64,000 nucleotides of DNA from positions 1-64,000 of the forward strand of contig NZ_JBEYUH010000009.1 of NCBI RefSeq assembly GCF_040643435.1. The letters run 5' to 3'. Under the pieces are notes generated by a model. The model was not told the origin of the DNA. It saw nothing but the letters and a program-made list of their open reading frames with translations, and did not search any database. Source of the stretch: Rhodococcus sp040643435. Lineage in GTDB: Bacteria > Actinomycetota > Actinomycetes > Mycobacteriales > Mycobacteriaceae. Both the position numbers and the translations under genes were made by a program. The first letter of the stretch is position 1, and every line of letters starts with the position of its first letter. Positions 29,284-37,922 of the stretch are shown here, one piece after another.

Positions 29284-30048
29284 TCAGAACCGGACCGGTC
29301 CGAGTCCGGGATACTTCGGGGTGATGCCGTCGCCCGAGGACACGCCGCGCAGCCGCCGGCCCACCCACGGAACGAAGAAGTCGCGCATCCACGCGCGGTC
29401 CGCAGCACGCTCCTGAGCACGGGTGAGGACGGGTGCCTCCTCGAACTGCACCGGTCCGAGGCCGTGTTCGACACCGAGCAGGTCGAGCACCCGCAGGGCC
29501 ATGTTGTGATGTCCCGCAGCAGACATGTGCAACCGGTCGAAGTCCCACATGCGCAGATCCCGGTACTCGTCGAAGCGCCAGAAGTCGACGATGCCCGCGC
29601 CGTGCCGGTCCGCGATCTCGCGGACGAGCTCGTTGTACACCGCCCAGCGGCCACGCAGGATCCCGAAGACCGGCGCCCAGCTCCCGTCGTAGGCCGTCCA
29701 CATCAGGACACGGGCACCGGTCGCGGCGAGTTTCCCGATCGCTTCGTCGTACTCCGCCGCGAGCTGGTCGAGGTCGAGCCTGGGACGCATGAGGTTGTTG
29801 CCGCCGGCGTAGATCGTCACGAGATCGGGACGCATCGACACTGCCGTCTCGAGCTGCTCGTCGATGATCGGTCGCAGCAGTCTGCCCCGGATCGCGAGAT
29901 TCGCATATGCGAAGTTGTCGGAACGGCGCGCCAGTTCCCCGGCGACGAGGTCGGCCCATCCGCGAACCCCGTTGGGACGCGAGGGATCCGGGTCGCCGAC
30001 ACCCTCGGTGAACGAATCCCCGAGCGCTACATACCTTTCGAAGCTCAC
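29284..30048 (-). CDS. SGNH/GDSL-family hydrolase
   Basis: About 254 residues. Block I is ALGDSFTEGVGD (nucleophile Ser), block III is IYAGGNN, and block V is FDRLHMSAAGH with the Asp-His pair. No signal peptide is seen, so it is likely a cytosolic esterase or deacylase of unknown substrate. The GTG at 30048 has a GAGAGG site and places the GDS motif near the N-terminus. It follows the GDP-mannose pyrophosphorylase gene after 14 bases, as the fourth gene of an rmlD-wbbL-manB operon. Confidence 0.88.
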   Translation of the reverse strand: MSFERYVALGDSFTEGVGDPDPSRPNGVRGWADLVAGELARRSDNFAYANLAIRGRLLRPIIDEQLETAVSMRPDLVTIYAGGNNLMRPRLDLDQLAAEYDEAIGKLAATGARVLMWTAYDGSWAPVFGILRGRWAVYNELVREIADRHGAGIVDFWRFDEYRDLRMWDFDRLHMSAAGHHNMALRVLDLLGVEHGLGPVQFEEAPVLTRAQERAADRAWMRDFFVPWVGRRLRGVSSGDGITPKYPGLGPVRF

Positions 30049-30062
30049 CTCTGCCTCTCGAT

Positions 30063-31148
30063 TCACACGTCGGTGCTGAACCGGATACCGCCGTCGGGAA
30101 TTTTCACTCCCGGCCAGACCCGGGCCCCGCGCAGCAACTCGCACCGGGCACCGATGTCGGCGCCGTCACCGATCACACCGTCACGGATCAGGGCCCGCGG
30201 ACCCACCCGCACACCGAACCCGATGATGGTCCGCTCGATCACCGCACCGGCCTCGACCCGCGCACCGTCGAAGATCACCGCGCCGTCCAACCGGGCACCG
30301 GCACCGATCTCCGCACCACGGCCCACGACAGTGCCACCGATCAGCAACGCCCCCGGAGCGACCGAGGCACCCGGATGCACGAGCGACTCTCCACGCTGCG
30401 GCGGAAGCGCCGGCGACGGGGCGATTCCGCGCACCAGGTCGGCCGATCCACGGACGAAGTCCTCCGGGGTTCCCATATCGCGCCAATACGCCGCGTCGAC
30501 ATGTCCGTACACCTTCTTGCCCTCGGTCAGCAGGGTCGGGAACACCTCCCGCTCCACCGAGACCGGACGACCGGACGGAATCTGCTCGATGATCTCGCGG
30601 CGGAAGACGTAGCAGCCGGCGTTGATCTGGTCGGTCGGCGGATCCTGGGTCTTCTCGAGGAAGGCGGTCACCCGGCCGTCTGCATCGGTGGGCACACATC
30701 CGAACGCACGCGGATCGCTCACCCGCACGAGGTGCAGGGTCACATCCGCCTCGGTCCGCACATGGGTGTCGAGCACCGCACCCAGATCGGTGCCGCCGAG
30801 CACGTCGCCGTTGAACACCATGACGTTCTCCGCGCGCAGCTTCGGCAGCACATTGCGGATGCCGCCACCGGTACCGAGAGGCTCGGTCTCGGTGACGTAC
30901 TCGATCTCGAGGCCGAAATCGGAACCGTCGGCGAAGTACTCCTCGAACACCTCTGCCTTGAACGACGTGCCGAGGACGACGTGCTTGATGCCGGCCTCAC
31001 GAATCCGCGCGAGGAGGTGGGTGAGGAAAGGCACCCCGGCGGTGGGCAGCATCGGCTTGGGTGCCGACAAGGTCAACGGCCGCAGCCGCGTGCCCTGTCC
31101 ACCGACCAGAATCACCGCGTCGGTGTGCGGTGCCGAATCACTCGTCAT
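30063..31148 (-). CDS. Mannose-1-phosphate guanylyltransferase (GDP-mannose pyrophosphorylase)
   Basis: About 361 residues. The nucleotidyltransferase domain has the signature LVGGQGTRLRPLTLSAPKP (about residues 14-32) and the metal motif MVFNGDVLGG. The C-terminal third is a left-handed beta-helix of hexapeptide repeats (GTVVGRGAEIGAGARLDGAV). It makes GDP-mannose from mannose-1-P and GTP, the donor for mannosyl lipids. It corresponds to Rv3264c. The ATG at 31148 has AAGGGGAG upstream and overlaps the wbbL stop by 4 bases. Confidence 0.92.
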   Translation of the reverse strand: MTSDSAPHTDAVILVGGQGTRLRPLTLSAPKPMLPTAGVPFLTHLLARIREAGIKHVVLGTSFKAEVFEEYFADGSDFGLEIEYVTETEPLGTGGGIRNVLPKLRAENVMVFNGDVLGGTDLGAVLDTHVRTEADVTLHLVRVSDPRAFGCVPTDADGRVTAFLEKTQDPPTDQINAGCYVFRREIIEQIPSGRPVSVEREVFPTLLTEGKKVYGHVDAAYWRDMGTPEDFVRGSADLVRGIAPSPALPPQRGESLVHPGASVAPGALLIGGTVVGRGAEIGAGARLDGAVIFDGARVEAGAVIERTIIGFGVRVGPRALIRDGVIGDGADIGARCELLRGARVWPGVKIPDGGIRFSTDV

Positions 31149-32128
31149 CGTCTCCCCTTGTCCACTGTCGTGCCGACCGGCGTGTTCTGGTCGGTCCTCC
31201 CGTTTCGACGCTCTCGCACGGCAGCTGCGACCGCGAGGCGGGACCGCACCCCGAGCCCGGCCCGCAACGCCCACCGGAGCGGCGCCTGCCACCGGTGGGG
31301 GTGCCGATCCGCCTGGAAGCGATAGGCACTCTCGTGATGTGCCGGAAGCATCAGCTCGGGGTGCCGACCGGCGGCGTGCCCCTTGGCGTGGGTGACCACC
31401 GCGGACGGCACGTACACGTTGAGCCAGCCTGCCCGCCCGAGCCGGTCGCCGAGATCCACGTCCTCCATGTACATGAAGTATCGCGAATCGAAGCCGTCGA
31501 TCGAGTCGAAAGCGGCCCGGCGCAGCAAAAGGCACGATCCGGAGAGCCACCCCACGGGGCGTTCGCTGATCTCCTCGTTCTCCTGCCGGTAGCGGCGTGT
31601 CCACGGGTTGGCCGGCCACACGGTGCCCAGCAGCGCGTGACCGGCACCGGAGACCAGAGTGGGGACGGCACGCGCCGAGGGATAGACGCTCCCGTCGGGT
31701 TCGTGGATCAACGGCCCGAGCGAACCCGCCCGCGGCCAGCGACTCGCCGCTTCGAGCAGTTCGTCGAGCGAGCCGGGGGCCCACTGCACGTCCGGGTTCG
31801 CGACCACCACGAACTCTGCCGAGGAGTCGACCTCGGCGACGGCGCGATTGATCGCCCCTCCGTAACCGATGTTCCCGCCGGTTCGGAGCAGACGGACGTT
31901 CGCGTGCGCCGACTCGGCAGCTTCGGGAGCACCGTCGATCGAACCGTTGTCGGCCAGGATCACCTGCGTCGGCAGAACTGTCGCAGAGGTGAGCGAGGTG
32001 AGAAAGTTCTCGAGGTGCTCGCCGGGCGAGTAGGTCACCGTCACCACGGCCAGCTTCGAATCCACGCCGGTCACCTTAGCGACCTCGATCGGGTCGGCCA
32101 CCTCGCGGGCCGATTCCTCGCACGTCAT
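31145..32128 (-). CDS. wbbL: Rhamnosyltransferase WbbL
   Basis: About 327 residues, a GT2-family (GT-A fold) glycosyltransferase. It adds rhamnose from dTDP-rhamnose to decaprenyl-PP-GlcNAc, completing the linker between peptidoglycan and arabinogalactan. Seen are the N-terminal nucleotide-binding strand VVTVTYSPGEHLENFL, the DxD-like ANPDVQW and the acceptor-site MEDVDLGDRLGRAGW. The true start is the ATG at 32128 overlapping the rmlD stop (ATGA); the open frame upstream runs into rmlD. Confidence 0.92.
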   Translation of the reverse strand: MTCEESAREVADPIEVAKVTGVDSKLAVVTVTYSPGEHLENFLTSLTSATVLPTQVILADNGSIDGAPEAAESAHANVRLLRTGGNIGYGGAINRAVAEVDSSAEFVVVANPDVQWAPGSLDELLEAASRWPRAGSLGPLIHEPDGSVYPSARAVPTLVSGAGHALLGTVWPANPWTRRYRQENEEISERPVGWLSGSCLLLRRAAFDSIDGFDSRYFMYMEDVDLGDRLGRAGWLNVYVPSAVVTHAKGHAAGRHPELMLPAHHESAYRFQADRHPHRWQAPLRWALRAGLGVRSRLAVAAAVRERRNGRTDQNTPVGTTVDKGRR

Positions 32129-32994
32129 CGCACGGCAGGCGTCGTGCCGTCCCCGATGATCGCCTCGTGCAGTGCCTCCCGCCACGGCCGCAAGGGAGTC
32201 AGTCCGGCATCGATCCAGGCGCTGCCGTCGAGGACCGAGTAGGTCGGGCGCGGAGCCGGCCGGACGAACTCGTCGCTGCCGCAGGGCCGCACCCGCTCGG
32301 GGTCGGCGCCGATCTCCTCGAAGACCGCCCGGGCGAGATCGAACCACGTCGCTTCCCCTGCATTGGTCGCGTGCAGGATCCCGCCCGGAATCCGGTCGGC
32401 GCGCGTGGCGAGTTCGAGCAGTCCGTCCGCCAGGTCACGCGCGTAGGTGGGGCAGCCGCGCTGGTCGTCGACCACGCTCAGGATGTCGCGCTCACCTTCG
32501 AGCCGCCGCATGGTGGCGACGAAGTCGGTGCCCTCGCCCGTGTACACCCAGGCGGTACGCACGACATGCGCGGACGGCAGCCGTTCGAGCACCGCTCGTT
32601 CCCCGGTGAGTTTGGTACGGCCGTAGGCGGTGCGCGGACCGGTGGGCGCGTCGATCCGGTAGGGCTCGGTGGCATCACCGGCGAAGACGTAGTCGGTGGA
32701 GACGTGGACGAGATGTGCGCCCTTGTCCGCGCACACGGTGGCCAACACGCCCGGGCCGGTGCCGTTGACGGCGGCGGCCCGGGCCTCGTCGGTTTCGGCG
32801 GCATCGACAGCGGTGTACGCCGCCGCGTTCAGGACCACGCAACCGGGTTCTACAGCAGCGGCCACGGCCTGCGGATCTGTGATGTCCACCTCGGACGATC
32901 CGACGCCGCGGATCGGGATTCCCGCAGCCGTGCCGCGGTTCACGAGGTGCCGGCCGAGCTGGCCACGGGCTCCGGTGACGAGGACTGTACGCAC
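32125..32994 (-). CDS. rmlD: dTDP-4-dehydrorhamnose reductase
   Basis: About 289 residues, an extended SDR enzyme that makes dTDP-L-rhamnose, the substrate of WbbL next door. The NADPH loop is LVTGARGQLGRHL, and the catalytic YxxxK is in TAYGRTKLTGE. STDYVFAG is also typical. GTG 32994 aligns with the family N-terminus but has no clear ribosome site; an in-frame GTG at 33045 is the alternative. The gene heads the operon and is divergent from the LCP gene. Confidence 0.92.
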   Translation of the reverse strand: MRTVLVTGARGQLGRHLVNRGTAAGIPIRGVGSSEVDITDPQAVAAAVEPGCVVLNAAAYTAVDAAETDEARAAAVNGTGPGVLATVCADKGAHLVHVSTDYVFAGDATEPYRIDAPTGPRTAYGRTKLTGERAVLERLPSAHVVRTAWVYTGEGTDFVATMRRLEGERDILSVVDDQRGCPTYARDLADGLLELATRADRIPGGILHATNAGEATWFDLARAVFEEIGADPERVRPCGSDEFVRPAPRPTYSVLDGSAWIDAGLTPLRPWREALHEAIIGDGTTPAVR

Positions 32995-33103
32995 TCGGAG
33001 AAGTCTGGCACGCCGGAGTGGTGTGCGCCGCGCGACCGCCGCCACAAGTAGCCTTCAATCAAGAGCCGTCGACCATCGAGCATCGTCACAGGAGGAGCAC
33101 CAG

Positions 33104-34780
33104 GTGCCGCCAGAGCCGCGTCGCCGCACCGGAAGGCGTCCCACGCCGCCGGGACGTCGCCCCCGCGCGAGCGAGCCGACAGCTGCCGACGGCAGGTACC
33201 GGCCCGGGCCCCGCGCCGGGCAGTCCCGGCGCACCGGACGCCGCGAACCGCGTCCTCCCGCCGCGGACAGGTCGGGAGAAGTCCGGGTGTACAGCGGCAG
33301 GCCGTGGCAGCTTGTCGTGGCGATCGCCGCGTGCCTCGTCCTCGTCGTCACCGGTATGGCGTGGCGCAGTATCGACTCCCTGCGGTCGTCCCTGGCCTCG
33401 GTCCGCGGCCTCTCACTCGGCGACGGAGAGGACGGCGCCGTCGACATCCTGCTGGTGGGCACGGACAGCCGCACCGATGCGCACGGCAACCCCCTCTCAC
33501 AACGCGAACTCGACGCCTTGCGGGCGGGTGAAGAGGTGGCGAACAACACCGACACGATCATCCTGCTCCGGATACCGAACGACGGCCGGTCGGCCACCGC
33601 GATGTCGATCCCCCGCGACACCTACGTCGAGGTGCCCGAGATCGGGATGTCGAAGATCAACGCGGCCTACGGGGCCACGAAGGCGATCCGGCGTACCGAA
33701 CTCCTCGAGGCGGACGCCGACACGAGCGAGGCCGAGCTCGAAGCCGAGTCCACTCTGTCCGGCCGGGAGGCGCTGATCGAATCGGTCGGCAATCTCACCG
33801 GCGTGACGGTGGACCACTACGCCGAGATCGGACTTCTCGGGTTCGTGCTGCTGACCGATGCCGTCGGCGGTGTCGACGTGTGCCTGAACGCACCCGTCGA
33901 CGAGCCTCTCTCGGGCGCGAAGTTCGAGGCGGGTGTGCAGACCCTCGACGGCTCGGACGCGTTGAGCTTCGTCCGGCAGCGTCACGACCTGCCCCGGGGT
34001 GATCTCGACCGGATCGTGCGCCAGCAGGTGTTCATGGCATCGCTGGCCCAGAAGGTGCTCAGCGCCAAGACCCTCTCCAACCCCTCGAAGGTGAGCCAGT
34101 TGACCGCGGCGGTGCAGCGATCCGTGGTGCTCGATTCCGATTGGGACATCATGGCGCTCGCCACCGAGTTGCAGGGTCTGGCCGGGGGCGACGTGAAGTT
34201 CGCGACGATCCCGGTGCAGGACATCAATGCGATGACCGATTACGGCGAGTCCCTCGTGCAGGTCGACCCGGACGAGGTGCGCGACTTCGTGGCCGAATTG
34301 ATCGGCCGGGAGCCCGACGGCAGCGAGACCACCTCTTCCGAGGTGCCCGCACCCGACATCGACCCCTCGGCCGTCACGGTGGATATCGCCAATGCCGGTT
34401 CGGTGTCCGGTCTGGCTTCGGAGGTCTCCGTGACCTTGTCGGCAGAGGGATACCTCGAAGGCGTCGTGGGCAACTACACCGGCTCGGGGGTGGGCACATC
34501 GACCGTCTTCGGCGCCGACGAGGACTCCGACGAGGTTCGCGCTGTGGCTGCGGAGCTCGGCGGCCTCGACACCGCGTCCGACCCGTCGCTTCCTTCCGGC
34601 ACAGTGCGGGTGGTCCTCGCCGGCGACTACACCGGTCCCGGCTCGTCGTCCTATTCCGGTTCGTCCACCTCGGACTCGGATTCCGATACGGAGCTGAGCC
34701 CGGCCGGAGGCACCGCTACCCCGGCTCCTCCCGGGCCGCCGATAGACGCGGGATCCGACGGCCCCCGCTGTGTGAACTGA
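33104..34780 (+). CDS. LCP (LytR-CpsA-Psr) family wall-polymer ligase with LytR_C domain
   Basis: About 558 residues. A ~65-residue Arg/Pro-rich cytosolic tail precedes one membrane helix (about 68-86). The LCP domain outside the membrane contains DILLVGTDSRTDAHG, SIPRDTYVEVPEIG, KINAAYG, and QTLDGSDALSFVRQRHDLPRGDLDRI (by position). A LytR_C domain (VTVDIANAGSVSGLASEV) and a Ser/Pro-rich end follow. In mycolata such proteins attach arabinogalactan to peptidoglycan, which fits the adjacent wbbL-rmlD. GTG 33104 has GGAGGAG upstream; the long open frame before it overlaps rmlD. Confidence 0.92.
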   Translation: MPPEPRRRTGRRPTPPGRRPRASEPTAADGRYRPGPRAGQSRRTGRREPRPPAADRSGEVRVYSGRPWQLVVAIAACLVLVVTGMAWRSIDSLRSSLASVRGLSLGDGEDGAVDILLVGTDSRTDAHGNPLSQRELDALRAGEEVANNTDTIILLRIPNDGRSATAMSIPRDTYVEVPEIGMSKINAAYGATKAIRRTELLEADADTSEAELEAESTLSGREALIESVGNLTGVTVDHYAEIGLLGFVLLTDAVGGVDVCLNAPVDEPLSGAKFEAGVQTLDGSDALSFVRQRHDLPRGDLDRIVRQQVFMASLAQKVLSAKTLSNPSKVSQLTAAVQRSVVLDSDWDIMALATELQGLAGGDVKFATIPVQDINAMTDYGESLVQVDPDEVRDFVAELIGREPDGSETTSSEVPAPDIDPSAVTVDIANAGSVSGLASEVSVTLSAEGYLEGVVGNYTGSGVGTSTVFGADEDSDEVRAVAAELGGLDTASDPSLPSGTVRVVLAGDYTGPGSSSYSGSSTSDSDSDTELSPAGGTATPAPPGPPIDAGSDGPRCVN

Positions 34781-34808
34781 CAGCTACGTGAACCGACAGC
34801 TGCGTGAA
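34772..34808 (+). repeat. 16-bp tandem repeat spanning the LCP stop codon
   Basis: Units 34772-34787 (GTGAACTGACAGCTAC) and 34788-34803 (GTGAACCGACAGCTGC) differ at two positions, and a third partial unit GTGAA follows. The first unit contains the LCP gene's TGA. The repeat ends before the ribosome site of the next gene. Confidence 0.7.
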
Positions 34809-34833
34809 AAGTAATCCGAGAAGAAGGTAGTTC

Positions 34834-35544
34834 GTGACGACTCTGACCGATGCTCTGCTCGACCCGATCCTCGCCGACGATCCGGCGGGGCCGCGAATCA
34901 CCTGGTACGACGACGCGACCGGCGCACGCATCGAACTGTCGGCCCTCACCCTGGCGAACTGGGCAGCCAAGACCGCCAACATGATCCGAGACCAGTTCGG
35001 TGTCCTTCCCGGCGGCCGGGTCTCGGTGTTGCTCCCCGCCCACTGGCAGAGTGCCGCCGTCCTGCTGGGTGCGTGGTGGGCCGGGGCCGAGGTCGTCCTC
35101 GAGGCCGATGCGGACGCCGACCTCGCTCTGGTCACCCCCGACCGACTGGATGAGGTGGACACGGTCGCCGAGGTCGCCGCACTGTCACTCGACGCCTTCG
35201 GAGCACCCGTGCGCGACCTGCCGCCCGGGATCACCGACTACGCTACGGACGTGCGGATGCACGGCGACCAGTTCCGGTCCTCCGGTTCGGGCGAGGCGGT
35301 ACTCGCCGGGCGATCCCTCTCGGAAGTTCGCGACGCAGCCGCGGATTCGGCCTCGCGAGCAGGTATCGGCAACGGCGACCGTGTGTTGTCCTCCCGTTCC
35401 TGGTCGCAGCCCGACGACCTCGTCGACGGTTTGCTCGCGGTCCTCGCCGCACGAGCGTCGCTGGTGCAGGTGAGCAATCCTGATCCGGGGGCGACCGAGC
35501 GCCGCGTGGCGAGCGAGAAGATCACGGTTCGTCTCGACGGGTGA
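34834..35544 (+). CDS. TIGR03089 family protein
   Basis: A 236-residue protein that resembles the N-terminal part of an AMP-binding (acyl-CoA synthetase-like) enzyme: ITWYDDATGARIELSALTL, then GGRVSVLLPAHWQSAAVLLGAWWAGAEVV (by position, about residues 62-90). It lacks the ATP-binding and C-terminal domains, as is usual for this actinobacterial family (Rv3268). Function unknown. GTG 34834 has GAAGAAGG upstream. The 3' end overlaps the convergent small gene by 23 bases. Confidence 0.85.
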   Translation: MTTLTDALLDPILADDPAGPRITWYDDATGARIELSALTLANWAAKTANMIRDQFGVLPGGRVSVLLPAHWQSAAVLLGAWWAGAEVVLEADADADLALVTPDRLDEVDTVAEVAALSLDAFGAPVRDLPPGITDYATDVRMHGDQFRSSGSGEAVLAGRSLSEVRDAAADSASRAGIGNGDRVLSSRSWSQPDDLVDGLLAVLAARASLVQVSNPDPGATERRVASEKITVRLDG

Positions 35545-35932
35545 TCCCGCGCTCCGTGCGATAGTCACCGTCGGCGAGTCCTGCCTCGACCTCGAATCGG
35601 TTGCGCGTACCCGGGTTGCGGAGTTCCTCCCACAGATAGCGCGCCGCGAAGCCGATGCCGTAGCGGGCCCACTGGTCCACGTGCACCGCTTCGTGGCGCA
35701 GCAACCTGCGCGAGGGCGGTCTCCGGGTGAGAAATACCCCACCGACGGTCGTGCCGCCGCGCGCGAAGCCGCCGCGCATGCCGGTGCAGACGTACAGGCC
35801 GAACTCGTCGTCTAACGACACCGAGCCACCCCAGAGCCTCCCCCAGCACAGTGCGAGGGCCGAGACGGCGCGTACCGTCGGCACACCGCGGGACGCGCGC
35901 GCTGCCCTGCCCGGACCCCGGGCCTCTCTCAT
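35522..35932 (-). CDS. Small zincin-like protein with HEAVH motif
   Basis: A 136-residue protein of unknown function. The segment LLRHEAVHVDQWARYG has an HExxH zinc-binding helix, and a downstream Glu (EVEAGLAD) could be the third ligand. There is one weak hydrophobic stretch at the N-terminus. The ATG at 35932 is supported by TAGGCT exactly 6 bases upstream, the leaderless pattern. It overlaps the TIGR03089 gene at the 3' ends. Whether it is a real peptidase or a structural relic is open. Confidence 0.72.
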   Translation of the reverse strand: MREARGPGRAARASRGVPTVRAVSALALCWGRLWGGSVSLDDEFGLYVCTGMRGGFARGGTTVGGVFLTRRPPSRRLLRHEAVHVDQWARYGIGFAARYLWEELRNPGTRNRFEVEAGLADGDYRTERGITRRDEP

Positions 35933-35975
35933 CTCGTCAGCCTACGACGCTACGAACTCGGGCCGGAATACTCCG

Positions 35976-36488
35976 TCAGCCGAGCAGTTTCTGCCGCAGC
36001 GCCTCGTCCTTCTCGAGCACCATCTGCTCGAGACCCGCCTGGAACTGCTCCATCCGCTCACGCAGCGCCGGGTCCGAAGCGCCGAGAATGCGCGCTGCGA
36101 GCAGACCCGCGTTACGGGCACCACCGATCGAGACGGTGGCCACGGGGACACCGGCCGGCATCTGCACGATGGACAGCAACGAATCCATGCCGTCGAGGTA
36201 TTTCAGCGGAACCGGCACGCCGATCACGGGCAGCGGGGTGGCGGAGGCCACCATGCCGGGAAGGTGAGCTGCGCCGCCGGCGCCGGCGATGATGACCTTG
36301 ATGCCGCGACCGGCGGCGTCCCTGGCGTAGTCGAGCATGCGCTGCGGCGTGCGGTGCGCCGACACGACACCCACCTCGAAGCGGATCCCGAACTCCACCA
36401 GCGCCTCGGCAGCCGCCTGCATCGTCGGCCAGTCCGAATCGCTTCCCATGATCAGGCCGACCTGTGCACCCTGCGCCACGTCACTCAC
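35976..36488 (-). CDS. purE: N5-carboxyaminoimidazole ribonucleotide mutase
   Basis: About 170 residues. It moves the carboxyl group of N5-CAIR to give CAIR in purine synthesis. The class I signature is GLIMGSDSDWPTM, the active-site histidine is in SAHRTP, and GGAAHLPGM is conserved. The GTG at 36488 has GGGAGAAAG upstream and overlaps the 3' end of purK by 8 bases, so the two consecutive enzymes are coupled. Confidence 0.96.
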   Translation of the reverse strand: MSDVAQGAQVGLIMGSDSDWPTMQAAAEALVEFGIRFEVGVVSAHRTPQRMLDYARDAAGRGIKVIIAGAGGAAHLPGMVASATPLPVIGVPVPLKYLDGMDSLLSIVQMPAGVPVATVSIGGARNAGLLAARILGASDPALRERMEQFQAGLEQMVLEKDEALRQKLLG

Positions 36489-37773
36489 CGCTTTCTCCCG
36501 TGTGTTCGTTCCAACCGTCGGTCCACACCGCATGCGAGAGCCAGTGCGCCGCGCGCTCCGCTCGTTCGCGCACCGCGGCGACGTAGTCGGAGTCGTCGAT
36601 CGACCCGCCCGGAGCACCGAGCACATTGACGTGGCCGATCTTGCGGTCCTTGCGTTCGCCCTTGCCGTAGAGGTGAACGTGCACGTCGGGCATCCGGGCG
36701 AACAGGTGGTGCAGGCGCTCGTCCATGCTCATCGCCGGCGCCTCCGGCGCACCGAGCACGTTGGCCATCACCGTCACCGGCGCGATGGGGGTGGTGTCGC
36801 CGAGGGGGTAGTCGAGGACGGCCCGCAGGTGCTGCTCGAACTGTCCGGTGCGGGCGCCGTCCATCCCCCAGTGCCCGGAGTTGTGCGGACGCATCGCGAG
36901 TTCGTTGACGACGAGTTCGCCGGTGCGGGTCTCGAACAGTTCGACCGCCATGACGCCGACGACGCCGAGTTCCCCGGCGATCCGCAGGGCGAGCTGCTCG
37001 GCAGCGGCGGCGACGTCCTCGGGAAGGTTCGGGGCGGGAGCGATGACGACGGCGCACTGCCCGTCACGCTGCACCGTCTCGACGACGGGCCACGACGCGC
37101 CCTGACCGAACGGGGACCGTGCGACCATCGCGGACAGTTCCCGCTGCCATTCGACCTTCTCCTCCGCGAGCAGCGGGACACCGGCCGCGAGCTGCTCGGC
37201 GACGACCCGTTCGAGTTCCGCGTGGTCGTCGAGGATCCACACGCCGCGCCCGTCGTAGCCGCCGCGTGCAGCCTTGAGCACATAAGGGTCACCGAGCGTG
37301 CCGAGTGCGGCGCGCGCGTCGTCGACGGACGTGATCTCCGCGAATTTCGGCATCGGTGCGCCGAGTTCGCCGAGGCGATTGCGCATCGCGATCTTGTCCT
37401 GGGCGTAGATCAGGGCCTGCGGGGGCGGCAGCACCGCGACCCCTTCACGCTGGAGCACCTCGAGGTGCTCGGTGGGGACGCCTTCGTGGTCGAAGGTCAG
37501 CGCGTGCGCGCCGGTCGCGGCGCGGCGCAGGGCGTCGAGATCGTCGTGACTGCCGAGCACCACGTTCGGGCTCACCTGCGCGGCGGGCTCGTCCGGGCTG
37601 CCCGCGAGCACGCGCAGCGTCTGACCGAGTGCGATCGCCGCCTGATGCGTCATCCGCGCGAGCTGACCTCCGCCGATCATCGTGACGACGGGCATGCCGG
37701 CCGTCAGTGTGCGAGGAGTGTCGGAGCGGGGGGACGAATCTGGTCTGCCTGTCACGGCTGTCAATGGTGTCAC
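36481..37773 (-). CDS. purK: N5-carboxyaminoimidazole ribonucleotide synthase
   Basis: Up to 430 residues, an ATP-grasp enzyme that carboxylates AIR with bicarbonate; its product goes to PurE. MIGGGQLARM starts the fold, KAARGGYDGRGV is the ATP-grasp loop, and VNELAMRPHNSGHWG is the metal site. The GTG at 37773 gives a short N-terminal tail like that of Rv3276c; ATG 37695 is the alternative. Neither has a strong ribosome site. Confidence 0.94.
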   Translation of the reverse strand: MTPLTAVTGRPDSSPRSDTPRTLTAGMPVVTMIGGGQLARMTHQAAIALGQTLRVLAGSPDEPAAQVSPNVVLGSHDDLDALRRAATGAHALTFDHEGVPTEHLEVLQREGVAVLPPPQALIYAQDKIAMRNRLGELGAPMPKFAEITSVDDARAALGTLGDPYVLKAARGGYDGRGVWILDDHAELERVVAEQLAAGVPLLAEEKVEWQRELSAMVARSPFGQGASWPVVETVQRDGQCAVVIAPAPNLPEDVAAAAEQLALRIAGELGVVGVMAVELFETRTGELVVNELAMRPHNSGHWGMDGARTGQFEQHLRAVLDYPLGDTTPIAPVTVMANVLGAPEAPAMSMDERLHHLFARMPDVHVHLYGKGERKDRKIGHVNVLGAPGGSIDDSDYVAAVRERAERAAHWLSHAVWTDGWNEHTGESGE

Positions 37774-37909
37774 AGCACGTCCCGGGTCGTTCCGGTGCTC
37801 CCCCGGGAAGCCGCGCAGGCATGTCCCGGGGGTCCGGAGACCCGGATATCGAAAGGTGTGGGAATACCGACATGTGCGGCCAGTTTCGGAAAATCACGTC
37901 CGTGTTTCG

Positions 37910-37915
37910 TACACT
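37910..37915 (+). promoter_or_regulatory. Leaderless -10 hexamer of gtrA-like gene
   Basis: TACACT lies 7 bases before the GTG at 37923, which has no ribosome site. The 149-base purK-gtrA gap also holds three CCCGGG sites and a small GGGTC/GACCC hairpin near 37840, of unknown meaning. Confidence 0.45.
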
Positions 37916-37922
37916 TCTCCAA

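Noticed and set aside
32696..33103. N-terminal extension of the LCP gene
   Set aside because: The frame is open, but it overlaps rmlD. A strong GGAGGAG site marks the GTG at 33104.
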